A stretch of DNA of 53,701 nt from Desulfurococcales archaeon (GCA_015523295.1 WAKQ01000006.1:1-53701), one strand, 5' to 3'. Positions 1 through 8,472 are shown, counted from the first letter of the stretch. A program made the numbers and translations. Notes: generated by a model from the letters alone, not told the origin.

Positions 1-255
1 CTTAATACCCAGCACTGGATGTCCCAGTACTCTGAAAGGTCCTGACCTCATAGAATAGACCTCACCGCCTTTTTTCAGAACCACTTCATAGGCATTGTGG
101 TCGAAGTGCTCATGAGTTATGAGGACGGCGTGTGCTGAGGCCTCCGGTCTTTTAAGCCCTATACTCCCTCCGTCATGGGGATCTATGACGATTGACCTGT
201 TTGCTGAGTCTACTATTTCAAAGCAAGAGTGGCCATGCCACTTAAGTAACGGCAT
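1..255 (-). CDS. Metallo-beta-lactamase-fold hydrolase, N-terminal part (runs off the window)
   Basis: The first 85 codons are present, read leftward from an ATG at 255, and the gene leaves the window at base 1. The N-terminus has the pattern of UlaG/UPF0173-like metal-dependent hydrolases: a WHGHSCFEI strand (residues 6-14), an acidic turn IDPHDGG (24-30), and the metal-binding loop THEHFDHN (47-54), which carries the HxHxDH-type ligands. The family uses one or two metal ions to hydrolyse phosphoester or lactone-type bonds; the substrate here is unknown. It lies 70 nt downstream of the endonuclease III gene on the same strand and could be co-transcribed with it. The fold is well supported, the function is not. 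Confidence 0.8.
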   Translation of the reverse strand, partial: MPLLKWHGHSCFEIVDSANRSIVIDPHDGGSIGLKRPEASAHAVLITHEHFDHNAYEVVLKKGGEVYSMRSGPFRVLGHPVLGIK

Positions 256-325
256 AATCAACACCTATAATATAAGACCCTATCAAGGTAATTAAGTGAT
301 GTACAGCGCTTTAAGTGTGTCTGCA

Positions 326-1015
326 TCATAACATGTTTTTAGGGCATAGGTCTCTAAGCGGGCATTTTGAGCATTGAGGGTGCCTCGCCCTGCACACCTG
401 CCGGCCATGAGTTATCAGAATAATGTGAGCTGGGAGGAGCAGTTCAGAGGGAAGGGTCTTTATAACCTTATCCCTTATAACCTCATACTTTTCAGAGGGG
501 TCTACACATCCTAGCCTTCTCAGAACCCTTCTAATGTGAGTGTCTATAGGGAATGTAGGGTAGCCTCTGTAGGTTAAGAGGAATACATCAACAGTCTTAG
601 GCCCGAGCCCCTTAACCCTGAGAAGTCTCTCCCTGAGGAACGAGGGGTCAACAGTGCTTAAAGCATCTAAATCCTCATCTCTGAACTCCTTAAGCATATT
701 AATTATAGTCCTGGCCTTAACGTAGTACATCCCTGAAGGCTTTATCAGTTCTGCAAGCTCTTCAAGCCTCAACTTCCTAAAGCTCCTCGGGTCCAGCTCC
801 CGTCCTAGCCTAGCCTTAAGGTTCTCTAGAGCCTTTAATGCATTCCTATCTGAGGTATTCTGAGTTAGAATTATTGAGACTAGGATCCCGAAGGGGTGAA
901 CTCCCTCTTTTATCGCCTTTATAGCTAAGAACTCCTCCGGAGAAGGTCTAAAGCCATAATGACGGAGCAATATCTCAACAATTTTCCTGAGATCGCATCT
1001 GAGCCTCGAGCCCAA
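326..1015 (-). CDS. nth: Endonuclease III (DNA glycosylase/AP lyase)
   Basis: This base-excision repair enzyme removes oxidised pyrimidines and nicks the abasic site. The helix-hairpin-helix is at residues 131-145 (RVKGLGPKT) and includes the catalytic lysine K140. The partner aspartate D158 lies in the PIDTH motif. The C-terminal 4Fe-4S cluster ligands are C208, C215, C218 and C224 with the canonical C-x6-C-x2-C-x5-C spacing. The 229-residue length is normal for the family, and no key residue is missing. A MutY-type mismatch glycosylase is unlikely because both the lysine and the aspartate are present and there is no MutY C-terminal domain. Confidence 0.93.
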   Translation of the reverse strand: MGSRLRCDLRKIVEILLRHYGFRPSPEEFLAIKAIKEGVHPFGILVSIILTQNTSDRNALKALENLKARLGRELDPRSFRKLRLEELAELIKPSGMYYVKARTIINMLKEFRDEDLDALSTVDPSFLRERLLRVKGLGPKTVDVFLLTYRGYPTFPIDTHIRRVLRRLGCVDPSEKYEVIRDKVIKTLPSELLLPAHIILITHGRQVCRARHPQCSKCPLRDLCPKNML

Positions 1016-1092
1016 CCATCCTTACCCCGACTTAATCTGTTAATGGGTTTAAAGCGTATCACTGAGTAAATACTTGCTTCGAAATTAACGGT

Positions 1093-1100
1093 TTTATAAA
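1093..1100 (+). promoter_or_regulatory. TATA box for the 1126 gene
   Basis: TTTATAAA lies about 29 bp before the GTG at 1126, and no Shine-Dalgarno-like sequence is seen in between. The spacing suggests a leaderless or nearly leaderless mRNA. Confidence 0.4.
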
Positions 1101-1125
1101 GATTGCATGACACAGTTGATTCACG

Positions 1126-1425
1126 GTGTTCGAGGTGAAGTGGGGGAAGGCCTTTGGTCTGGGGTTGAGGTTCTTTATTATGTCAACGGTCTTCACAATA
1201 GTAGGTTTTACCTTTATAGCGTCAGCTATATCTATCAATATGTTGAATGAGGGGCCAGGAAAGTATGCGATAGTTATTGACTTCTCTAACGTATTCGAGA
1301 GTGTGGGGACTCTTACCCTCCTTACACTCGGCTTCATGACGTTGGTAGTAGGCAATACCGCATCCTTCTTTAAACTAATGTCTGAGGTCATGAAGGAAAA
1401 TGGGGCGGACTACCTATGGCAGTAA
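1126..1425 (+). CDS. Small two-span membrane protein, unknown function
   Basis: This 99-residue protein is not recognised. It has a hydrophobic segment at about residues 13-36, a polar loop containing an FSNVFES stretch, a second hydrophobic segment at about 61-80, and a short acidic tail. It starts at GTG with a TATA box about 29 bp upstream, which supports it over the opposite-strand reading frame covering the same bases. It stands alone between the divergent endonuclease III gene and the convergent reductase gene. Nothing in the sequence identifies a substrate or partner. Confidence 0.55.
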   Translation: MFEVKWGKAFGLGLRFFIMSTVFTIVGFTFIASAISINMLNEGPGKYAIVIDFSNVFESVGTLTLLTLGFMTLVVGNTASFFKLMSEVMKENGADYLWQ

Positions 1426-1449
1426 GCTGGAGAAGGTGCCTATATATGG

Positions 1450-2160
1450 CTAAGGTCGAGGCCTTACTCTGTAGATGAGGTGGACCTCCTGACCACAGCC
1501 ACATAGGGTCTGGCTAATAAGTTCCAATCTAACCCAATCGCTGAGGGGGCCAAAGCCCTCACCCTCTACAGGCGTGACAGCCTCATGACCTCCGAGAATA
1601 TAAGGGGATATGGTCACCCTATACTCATCAACTAGCCGCTCCTTAAAAAGCCTCCAGATCAGGTTACCTCCTCCCTCAACAAGAAGGGTTCTAATCCCAT
1701 CCATATAAAGATAATTAAGCACATCACCCATTTTAAGGCCGTATTTTCCTTCAACCGGCTCCAAAGAGATGACCTTGACACCTCGAAGCCGAAGCGATTC
1801 CATCCTCTCAGCAGGCGCATTTACCGATGTGAAAACTGTGGTGGGGGCCTCACCAATGTCAAAAACTCTGGCGTTGGATGGAGACCTGAGAGCACCGTCG
1901 ACAACAACCCTCAAAGGATTAGCCCCATCAATATACCTTACGGTTAGCCTAGGGTCATCTATGATCACTGTATTGGCCCCCACCATGACGGCGTCATGCA
2001 TTGCCCTAAGCCTATGAAGCCTTCTCTTATCATCAGGACAGCTTAGCCTTGACTCTCTGCTACGTGAGGCGATTTTCCCATCAGCCGACATTGTGACGAA
2101 GACTGTAACATAGGGCCTCAGCCTTAATTCCCCTCCTGACATAGACCGGGACACCATCAA
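1450..2160 (-). CDS. RibD C-terminal-type reductase (diaminohydroxypyrimidine ribosyl phosphate reductase)
   Basis: This is the riboflavin-pathway reductase that turns the ribosylamino-pyrimidinone phosphate into the ribitylamino form using NAD(P)H. The family pattern is clear: RPYVTVFVTMSADGKIAS near the N-terminus, VGANTVIIDDPRLTVR, NPLRVVVDG, and the late glycine-rich LLVEGGGNLIWRLF. It is a stand-alone reductase without the N-terminal deaminase domain of bacterial RibD, as usual in archaea (ArfC/Rib7 type). The longest frame opens at a TTG (2160); ATGs at 2157 and 2142 are more likely, the latter with GGTG upstream. In every case the start lies inside the end of the amidohydrolase gene, a 62-80 nt overlap that implies co-expression. 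Confidence 0.88.
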   Translation of the reverse strand: MMVSRSMSGGELRLRPYVTVFVTMSADGKIASRSRESRLSCPDDKRRLHRLRAMHDAVMVGANTVIIDDPRLTVRYIDGANPLRVVVDGALRSPSNARVFDIGEAPTTVFTSVNAPAERMESLRLRGVKVISLEPVEGKYGLKMGDVLNYLYMDGIRTLLVEGGGNLIWRLFKERLVDEYRVTISPYILGGHEAVTPVEGEGFGPLSDWVRLELISQTLCGCGQEVHLIYRVRPRP

Positions 2161-3250
2161 CTACCACGCAGTCCACCAGATCTCTTCCACCACGCTTTAT
2201 TATACCTACAGCCTTATCTTTAGCGACTTCAAGGGATGTACCCCAATACCTCATTAATGTAAAGGAGATCCTCTCGCCTTCTAAGAGAACATTATTAGCA
2301 CCGACAGGCTCTGCGTTAAAAGCAGCCTTAAGTATCCAAGAAGGATCGTTAACCCCGCTCCCTCTGAGCTGATAGAAAAGGACTTCCATGTCCCTCCATA
2401 TGTCGGGCTCTAACCACCCTCCATTATCGGTACCTATAGAGACATGAATGCCTGACTCGTAGATAGCCTTGAGTGGGGGGGTACCTGAGAGGAACCACAT
2501 GTTCGACCTGGGGCATATTATGAGGTGAGTCCCTCTCTCAGCAAGGGTTTCGATCTCCTCATCAGTGAGCCAAACACCGTGTATAACAGCCTTAGGGGTC
2601 CCATAAGCTAGGAGTTTTCCCACATCACCCTCGTCGTGAGTCTCCTTGGTCTCCGATATGTGTGAGAAGACAGGTATATGTAAGGAATCAGCAATTCTGA
2701 AAATTGATCTCAATTCTTCCTCCCTAAAGTATAGCGGTGATGAGATCCCTAAGCCTTCTGCCATACCTGCCAGCTCCCTTAAATACCCCTCGTCATCGGC
2801 CTTCCCCTGTTCAGGCATTGCAAGGACATAATGACCAGGACTTCTCAAACCGTTATCCAGGAAGAGGCCTCGGGCTCCAAGCTCTCTGAACTCGGCCAGA
2901 TACCCTATTCCGTAACTCCTACATAGCTTAACGAATCTATCAATACTTTTCCTTAACTCACTTGTCGGCATCTTCTCCAGTAGGATGTACTTAAGCCCGT
3001 AGGGCTCGCCTACAAGCGTGTCTATATCGAGGTCCCATCCCGCCTCCGCGATCATATAGTCCATTGAATGAACATGCATGTTTGCTATAGGAGGCATTGC
3101 AAGATAGCTCCTTAAATCTAGCTTCCCAGAAGCCCCGTGCTCAACACTCTCAACCCTTAGATCCCCATCAACGTAAATTGTGAGGGGTCCCTCAATGAAT
3201 TCAAGCGACTTACCCATGATTGCAGCGCTTACTGTAAAGGACAATCCCAT
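2081..3250 (-). CDS. Amidohydrolase-superfamily deaminase (ATZ/TRZ/MTA-SAH deaminase-like)
   Basis: The protein is a metal-dependent TIM-barrel hydrolase of the SsnA/AtzA/guanine-deaminase group. The metal ligands are visible: the HxH pair in ANMHVHSMD (about residues 57-64), the histidine of FSHISE, the histidine of VIHGVWLTDEEIE, and the aspartate of GTDNGG. The glutamate in H-x-x-E (SHISE) is the general acid/base of the deaminase branch, so aromatic-base deamination is more likely than simple amide hydrolysis. Known relatives act on 5'-methylthioadenosine, guanine or s-triazines. Its 3' end overlaps the riboflavin reductase gene by up to 80 nt, making a pyrimidine intermediate of that pathway an attractive substrate; that is inference. 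Start is ATG 3250, with an alternative at 3217. Confidence 0.8.
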   Translation of the reverse strand: MGLSFTVSAAIMGKSLEFIEGPLTIYVDGDLRVESVEHGASGKLDLRSYLAMPPIANMHVHSMDYMIAEAGWDLDIDTLVGEPYGLKYILLEKMPTSELRKSIDRFVKLCRSYGIGYLAEFRELGARGLFLDNGLRSPGHYVLAMPEQGKADDEGYLRELAGMAEGLGISSPLYFREEELRSIFRIADSLHIPVFSHISETKETHDEGDVGKLLAYGTPKAVIHGVWLTDEEIETLAERGTHLIICPRSNMWFLSGTPPLKAIYESGIHVSIGTDNGGWLEPDIWRDMEVLFYQLRGSGVNDPSWILKAAFNAEPVGANNVLLEGERISFTLMRYWGTSLEVAKDKAVGIIKRGGRDLVDCVVVDGVPVYVRRGIKAEALCYSLRHNVG

Positions 3251-3372
3251 ACCGCATTCCCATAAACCATAAGCAAGTAGCTAATGATATTTTTAGGTTT
3301 CAGAGAATTAAAACCCCGGTCAAGAAGTCCTACGCCTTTAAGCCCTGGATGATGAGGAGGATGGAATGAGGG

Positions 3373-4398
3373 ATGATTAATAGCGAACCGCCTGACAGGC
3401 ATGTCCTCGATCATGACCTACTAGTCGATTTTAAGGGGAGGGTTTATGTGGTCGTAGGTAACTCCCATCCTCCAGATGGTTTCATCGCTTATCTGAAGTA
3501 CATTCCCACAAGGACTCCAACATTGTGGAGATGGCGGGGAGTGTGGTTGAAGAGGGTTCTAAAGGACTACGGGGTTAGAAATGTTGTGGAAGTTTCTGAA
3601 GCACATTACAAAATGAGATACGACCCCGCATTAAACAGTGAGGTCCCCTTCCTAAGAAGGGGGGAAGTGACGGAATGGCTAAGGCCTGAAGATGCTATGA
3701 AGAGGTTATTGTCCAAGCCTGAAGACGTCCTCGAAGCTAAAGCTTTAGATGCCGTACTAAGGATATCTAAGAACGCTGGTTTAAGCCCTTCATCCATAGG
3801 GGTAGGTGGCTCAATCCTCTTACGCTCCCATAATCCATGCTTCTCCGACATAAACCTCACCGTCTATGGTTGTAGGGAAACTCTGAATGTTGCCCTGGCC
3901 GAAGACATTGGGCTGGATCCTATGCCTAAGCATATTCTAGCAAGGAGAATATTCAATAAGTCCAGAATACACAGCCTCCCCCCAGATATCGTAAGAGAGC
4001 TAATCCCATCATACAGGAAGGTCGCAATTGGGAATACACCAGTAGGGATTACATTCGTGGACAGCATCCCTAGACGGTACGGTGAGGAGGTTCTTAAGCC
4101 CATAACCCGTGTGAAGTGTACAGCACACGTTGAGGGTATGGGCTGTAGGTCTCTCTTCTATCCTTCAAGGACTAAGATAAGCGAATGTGTGTTTAATAGG
4201 CTGGATAGTTTAGTAGATGAGGAATTCAGGCCTGATGAAGTGAGCGAGGTCGTCAGCTATGAGGGTCTCTTCAACTACATTCTTTTCAGAGGAGGTTGCG
4301 TAAGGATTGAAGGGATTCTGGAGAGGAGGTATCCAGATGGTGACATCATTATATTGGTGGGGGGTAAGGAACACCCGGGCTATGTCATTCCTTGCTGA
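3373..4398 (+). CDS. Predicted archaeal nucleotidyltransferase (COG1665-like)
   Basis: The centre of this 341-residue protein carries a nucleotidyltransferase-like signature: SSIGVGGSILLRS followed by CFSDINLTVYG (about residues 142-167), that is G-G-S then acidic-x-N/D, as in the DNA polymerase beta fold. The second acidic position is Asn (D-I-N) instead of Asp, which is unusual for an active site. The N-terminal about 120 residues and the C-terminal about 130 residues have no motif I recognise. The ATG at 3373 has GAGGG close upstream. The 3' end runs 19 nt into the convergent lysyl-tRNA synthetase gene. Family assignment is from memory and moderate; the substrate is unknown. Confidence 0.5.
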   Translation: MINSEPPDRHVLDHDLLVDFKGRVYVVVGNSHPPDGFIAYLKYIPTRTPTLWRWRGVWLKRVLKDYGVRNVVEVSEAHYKMRYDPALNSEVPFLRRGEVTEWLRPEDAMKRLLSKPEDVLEAKALDAVLRISKNAGLSPSSIGVGGSILLRSHNPCFSDINLTVYGCRETLNVALAEDIGLDPMPKHILARRIFNKSRIHSLPPDIVRELIPSYRKVAIGNTPVGITFVDSIPRRYGEEVLKPITRVKCTAHVEGMGCRSLFYPSRTKISECVFNRLDSLVDEEFRPDEVSEVVSYEGLFNYILFRGGCVRIEGILERRYPDGDIIILVGGKEHPGYVIPC

Positions 4399-5855
4399 GA
4401 CTTCTTGAGCATTGGGAAAGGTATTACCTCCTTGATAGATGTTTGCCCCGTCAATATCAACGCAAGCCTATCGATCCCAACTCCTAGGCCTCCGGTAGGC
4501 GGCATACCGTACTCTAGAGCCTCAATAAAATCCCAGTCGAACGGATGTGCCTCCACATCGCCTCTCTTTCTCCTCTCCTCTTCCATTCTAAAGTACTCCT
4601 CCTGTAATACAGGATCATTAAGCTCTGTATAGGCGTTAGCGAGCTCCGTCCCTGCTATGTAAAGCTCGAACCTCTCAGCATACCTTTCATCGCTCCTGTG
4701 CGGCTTAGTGAGAGGTGACGAAGATCTAGGAAAGTCGATTACAAACGTCGGCTGAAGAAGGTGTTCCCTACCAACGAGTTTATCAAATAACTTAACTATC
4801 GCCCTACCCCTGTCGTATCCTCCAGATAACGCTATCTGATTCTCCCTGAGAAGGTCTTTAATGGTGTCATCACTCAAGACCTCAACGTCGATGTTAGCGT
4901 ACTCCCTTAACCCATCCACAAGCCTGACCTTCTTAAAGGGAGGGCTTAAATCGATAATGGTCCCGCTTCCTTCAGGATATTCTATCTTGTTTGTTCCCAC
5001 GACCTTCTTAGCTACTGTATTAACCAGCTCCTCTGTGAGCCTCATGATGGAATTGTAGTCAGCGTATGCCTCATAGGACTCCATCATGGTAAATTCCGGG
5101 TTATGGAGGACGTCTATATCCTCATTCCTGAAGTTCTTACCTATTTCAAACACCTTGTTGAATCCCGCAATTATTAACCTTTTAAGATAGAGCTCGAGAC
5201 TGATCCTCAGATACCAATCCTCATCTAAGGCCCAGATATGGGTCTTAAAGGGTCTGGCCTCAGCACCACCATAAACCGGTTGAAGGACGGGCGTCTCAAC
5301 CTCCAAGTAGCCTTTAGACCACATGAACTTCCTGACCTCCTCTACCAGGCGGAACCTCGTCTCCAGAACCCTCCTAACCTGAGGGGTCATCATCACATCT
5401 AGATATCTTTTTCTATATCTCGTCTCAGGGTCCATCAGCCGGTGTCCCCACTTAACTGGTGGAGACCTCAAAGCCTTGGCAAGGAGGAAGTAGTCCGAGA
5501 CGCCGATCGTGAGTTCCCCTTTCCTCGTGTAGTAAAGCTTGCCATACACGTTGATGAAGTCACCTAAATTCATCACCTTCAAGAACTCCTCAAATCTCTC
5601 CTTCCCAACCTCTCCAGCGTTGATGGAACACTGAATCTTCTCGCCGTCATCCACAATATCAAAGAAGATAAGCTTCCCATGTCTCCTGAAGGACACAATC
5701 CTGCCCGCAGCTGGTACGTAGGAGCCTAAAGAAGGTCTTTCCTTGATCTCCTTGACAGGCATAGGTCTGAACTTCGGCGTGTGAGGGTAGGGATTAATCC
5801 CTGCCTTGAACAGGTCCTCACGCATTTTCCTCCTTTGCTCCCTCTCAACACTCAA
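4380..5855 (-). CDS. lysS: Lysyl-tRNA synthetase, class II
   Basis: This enzyme charges tRNA-Lys. An N-terminal OB-fold anticodon-binding domain (about residues 45-130, GRIVSFRRHGKLIFFDI) precedes the class II catalytic core. Motif 1 lies around FMWSKGYLEVETPVLQP, motif 2 is FRNEDIDVLHNPEFTMME, and motif 3 is GGLGVGIDRLALILTG near the C-terminus. The 491-residue length is normal. The TTG start at 5855 has AGGTG seven bases upstream; ATG 5825 with AGGAGG three bases upstream is the alternative (481 residues). Many archaea instead use the unrelated class I enzyme, so the class II type is informative about lineage. The gene ends inside the convergent nucleotidyltransferase gene. Confidence 0.95.
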   Translation of the reverse strand: MSVEREQRRKMREDLFKAGINPYPHTPKFRPMPVKEIKERPSLGSYVPAAGRIVSFRRHGKLIFFDIVDDGEKIQCSINAGEVGKERFEEFLKVMNLGDFINVYGKLYYTRKGELTIGVSDYFLLAKALRSPPVKWGHRLMDPETRYRKRYLDVMMTPQVRRVLETRFRLVEEVRKFMWSKGYLEVETPVLQPVYGGAEARPFKTHIWALDEDWYLRISLELYLKRLIIAGFNKVFEIGKNFRNEDIDVLHNPEFTMMESYEAYADYNSIMRLTEELVNTVAKKVVGTNKIEYPEGSGTIIDLSPPFKKVRLVDGLREYANIDVEVLSDDTIKDLLRENQIALSGGYDRGRAIVKLFDKLVGREHLLQPTFVIDFPRSSSPLTKPHRSDERYAERFELYIAGTELANAYTELNDPVLQEEYFRMEEERRKRGDVEAHPFDWDFIEALEYGMPPTGGLGVGIDRLALILTGQTSIKEVIPFPMLKKSQQGMT

Positions 5856-5953
5856 CGAAAAGCACCTAGAAAGAATGGCAGAAGGGGGTAAAATAGGATG
5901 TCCTGATTACTCAGCTAGTGTGATGACGGCAATAACTCATTCATCTTTCACTC

Positions 5954-7636
5954 TCAAGGCCTGTAAAGAATTGCCTGCCATATATTCCCAGTAAGTGGAG
6001 TCATGCCAGCCAACACTTCAAGCCCTCTTGCAATAGTAGCAAGAATTACAACTGTTATTACTGCTTTATCCATTCTCTCAATGAAAGGTGAAAGATGTGC
6101 CTCGAGAGGGATATTCAGGAGAAGCCTATGAATTATAACTGATGGAGTGAATAGAAGAAGGGGTGCTGCAACAGCTAATAAAGCTGAGACGGGAGTTATG
6201 ATAGGAGTTAACGAAGAAATAATGTAGACAAGGGAGTTTGATTGCGACCCCCAGGTCCAGAACTCGATCCCTCTAAAGAGGCTTTTAGGCAGGTAAAATC
6301 CTAAAGAGTTTGCTAATGTGGCTGAAGCCGTTGCAGAGGGACTAACATTAGCGGTTATAAGGTCTACCACCTCACTGGCACACAATGCAATAGATAAAAT
6401 TATAGATGGTTCAACCAGTTCCCTAAATCTAAGCTTTTCAATCCTCCAGGCATAGGCTATGTAAGCAACTGAAAACATAATAAATGTCCAAGGATGTATA
6501 AGAGAGACAAGGAGTGAGAGTAAGAGTAGCCTGGCTCGGGACTTGGGGCTTGTTGAAAGCATAAGTATAGCTAAGGGTAACGCCACTGAATTTGCTTGGA
6601 AGCCCCCTGATATGAACGTAACTGCGCTATGACCTAAAGGTGCAAGTAAAGCAGCGATTGAGCCACCGTTCTCACCAGCAAATCTCCTCACAAATAAATA
6701 GGTAGTAATAGTGAGTAGTGTTAAAGCTACGGCAGGATGGATTAAATCTAAAAGAAGGACAGGGTCTATCAACTTGCAAACATAGTAGAGCAGGACAAGG
6801 TAGGCTGGCCTCGCAAATCCTTTAAACTTGAGTAATGCAAAGAAAAGACCATGTGAATTCGCGTACTTCAGGAATTTCATATAATAGAAGGTGTCAACGC
6901 TCACAGGATAGTGTCCGGGATCTACAGTAGGAAGGTGTGGAAGGGTGACGGCAAGTAAGACAAGGCCTACTGACATACTCAAAGCTATCTTGCTGGAGAG
7001 CTTAAACCTTCCATTTCTTAACTCATCCAAAACATTTTCAGCCACTTCCTTCAGAGGGAATTCACGTCCACCTAAGTAGCTATAGGTCCAGAACAGTGCT
7101 GATATGGCTAGTAACGGTATTGAAACCCACTCCATGAATCCCCACATAAACCTCTCCCTAAGTATGATAGCCTTGGAAATCAGGGTCCATGAACCCATAG
7201 CAAAGTAACTCATGGTTGACGTGACTACAGCAACTTCAAATAGTATTATTAGGTAAGCCGACGGTATAATAACCTCTCTTAAACCCAGATGCTTGTAGAG
7301 TGTGTAGAGAGTGATTATTGCTGATGCTGAAAAAAGTGAAAGGATCGGTGGATAACCTAATAGAGCGTATAGCAGGTAGCCAGTGAAGGCTACGACAATG
7401 GATGTAAATGGATACTTCATCCCTAACTTCAGGGCGTATCCTGTAACTAAGGATGATACCACTATAACGATAAAGTCGAAAGGTAAGTAGCCGAGAAATG
7501 GTTGAGTGTTCACAATGTATTTAAGGGTTCGATTTTCAATGAAGCTTACAGGGAGCCATCCAAAACCGGCATAATACATGGCGTAAACTACAAGCAGACC
7601 TGTAATAAATTTGATCGCCGCTGACTTCAAACTCAT
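5954..7636 (-). CDS. Large polytopic membrane protein, possibly GT-C-like
   Basis: The 560-residue protein is almost wholly hydrophobic, with roughly 12-14 membrane spans. The longest polar stretch (about residues 225-270) contains HLPTVDPGHYPVSVDTFYYMK. An acidic, aromatic-rich loop between early spans, followed by many further spans, is the layout of GT-C glycosyltransferases and oligosaccharyl-transferase relatives. I see no decisive motif, so this is inference only. It starts at ATG 7636, and its promoter region (7637-7714) is shared with the divergent small membrane protein at 7715. A surface-glycan role would suit that neighbour, which looks like an exported anchored peptide. Confidence 0.5.
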   Translation of the reverse strand: MSLKSAAIKFITGLLVVYAMYYAGFGWLPVSFIENRTLKYIVNTQPFLGYLPFDFIVIVVSSLVTGYALKLGMKYPFTSIVVAFTGYLLYALLGYPPILSLFSASAIITLYTLYKHLGLREVIIPSAYLIILFEVAVVTSTMSYFAMGSWTLISKAIILRERFMWGFMEWVSIPLLAISALFWTYSYLGGREFPLKEVAENVLDELRNGRFKLSSKIALSMSVGLVLLAVTLPHLPTVDPGHYPVSVDTFYYMKFLKYANSHGLFFALLKFKGFARPAYLVLLYYVCKLIDPVLLLDLIHPAVALTLLTITTYLFVRRFAGENGGSIAALLAPLGHSAVTFISGGFQANSVALPLAILMLSTSPKSRARLLLLSLLVSLIHPWTFIMFSVAYIAYAWRIEKLRFRELVEPSIILSIALCASEVVDLITANVSPSATASATLANSLGFYLPKSLFRGIEFWTWGSQSNSLVYIISSLTPIITPVSALLAVAAPLLLFTPSVIIHRLLLNIPLEAHLSPFIERMDKAVITVVILATIARGLEVLAGMTPLTGNIWQAILYRP

Positions 7637-7668
7637 TTAATCAGCCTTAGAATTGATTAAGGAATATG

Positions 7669-7678
7669 CTTATATACA
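7669..7678. promoter_or_regulatory. Bidirectional TATA element
   Basis: GCTTATATAC reads as GTATATAAGC on the other strand, so it is a usable TATA box both ways. Predicted start sites about 25 bp away fall near 7699 (toward the 7715 gene) and near 7648 (toward the 7636 gene). Confidence 0.45.
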
Positions 7679-7714
7679 TGATTCAATATAATTATAAAAG
7701 GAGGAAGTGGAGCT

Positions 7715-7945
7715 ATGAAGAGGAAGTTTGTATACTTAGGTATTCTGGCACTGCTTGTAGTGATGGCTGTTATGGGTGCTTTAATGACTCCTTCCCCAGT
7801 CACGGCTACATCTCCTTATGTAGTAGGCGGTGAGTTGGAAACACCTCAGCAAAGCGGAGGATCTGATGTAGCTCTATTAGTTGGGGCAGTTGCAGCTGCA
7901 GCAATAGCTGTAGGCGTATTTGTAGCCTATAAAGTAGGTAAGTAA
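7715..7945 (+). CDS. Small exported, membrane-anchored protein, unknown
   Basis: This 76-residue protein has a positively charged start (MKRK), a hydrophobic signal-like segment (about 5-27), a short exposed linker rich in Ser, Thr, Pro and Gly (28-50), and a second hydrophobic helix (about 52-72) ending in YKVGK. It looks like a short surface peptide with both ends in the membrane, or with a cleaved signal and a C-terminal anchor. A good ribosome binding site (GGAGG, 7700-7704) precedes the ATG by 10 nt. A run of six T directly after the stop may terminate transcription. No family is recognised. It is divergent from the large membrane protein. Confidence 0.65.
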   Translation: MKRKFVYLGILALLVVMAVMGALMTPSPVTATSPYVVGGELETPQQSGGSDVALLVGAVAAAAIAVGVFVAYKVGK

Positions 7946-7960
7946 TTTTTTAGTTTTCGA
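7945..7960 (+). terminator. T-rich terminator candidate
   Basis: The stop codon of the 7715 gene is followed at once by AATTTTTTAGTTTTC. Oligo-T tracts without a strong hairpin are typical archaeal termination signals. Confidence 0.4.
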
Positions 7961-8024
7961 GCATGTATTACTAAGTTTTATTATATTTTCCCTCAAAACT
8001 TCAGTAGGTGGGCATATACCTGCC

Positions 8025-8240
8025 ATGCTGGATAAAGTCATCAGTAATTTGGGAATAGCCTTCGTTGTGGCTTTTATTATTATGCTTACTTCGGCAGCTA
8101 TAGCACTAGCATTAGGGAGTGAAGTCCTTGCAAATAAAATGGCTGAAGTAGCCTATTACTTCCTCTTAATTGGTGTTGTGACTCAGCTAATAGAAGTTGT
8201 TAAGGTGGACCTTCGCAAGAGAAATGCTGAGGAAAATTAA
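8025..8240 (+). CDS. Small two-span membrane protein, unknown
   Basis: The 71-residue protein has hydrophobic helices at about residues 8-30 and 39-59, then a charged cytoplasmic-type tail (KVDLRKRNAEEN). The ATG at 8025 follows a 79-nt gap after the preceding small membrane protein gene on the same strand. No family is recognised. Its size and position next to another mini membrane protein and a polytopic protein suggest a membrane-associated accessory role, which is inference only. Confidence 0.55.
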   Translation: MLDKVISNLGIAFVVAFIIMLTSAAIALALGSEVLANKMAEVAYYFLLIGVVTQLIEVVKVDLRKRNAEEN

Positions 8241-8373
8241 CTTTCATGATGCAATTATCTAAGAGGTTCTAGTTTTCAACATCTTAAGAAGTTCATTAAA
8301 GGTTAAAACATATTGATAAAAACACTAAATTTACTGGCATTAAGAGTTGTTGTCAACTTCACACGAGAAATGA

Positions 8374-8384
8374 CTTATAAAAAG
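8374..8384 (+). promoter_or_regulatory. Orphan TATA box
   Basis: CTTATAAAAAG is among the best archaeal TATA matches in the window, yet it points into a stretch with no intact gene. A transcript would start near 8408. Confidence 0.35.
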
Positions 8385-8472
8385 CGGAAAAGCAAAAGCT
8401 TGAATCCTGTCTGTAACCTAATAGCTTAATCAATTTACTTTCAATGTTAAATCTCTTTAAAGGATGGAGAAT

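Noticed and set aside
1059-1391. 110-codon minus-strand frame opposite the small membrane protein at 1126
   Set aside because: No promoter or ribosome site is seen for it, while the plus-strand frame has a TATA box at leaderless spacing and a clean two-helix layout.
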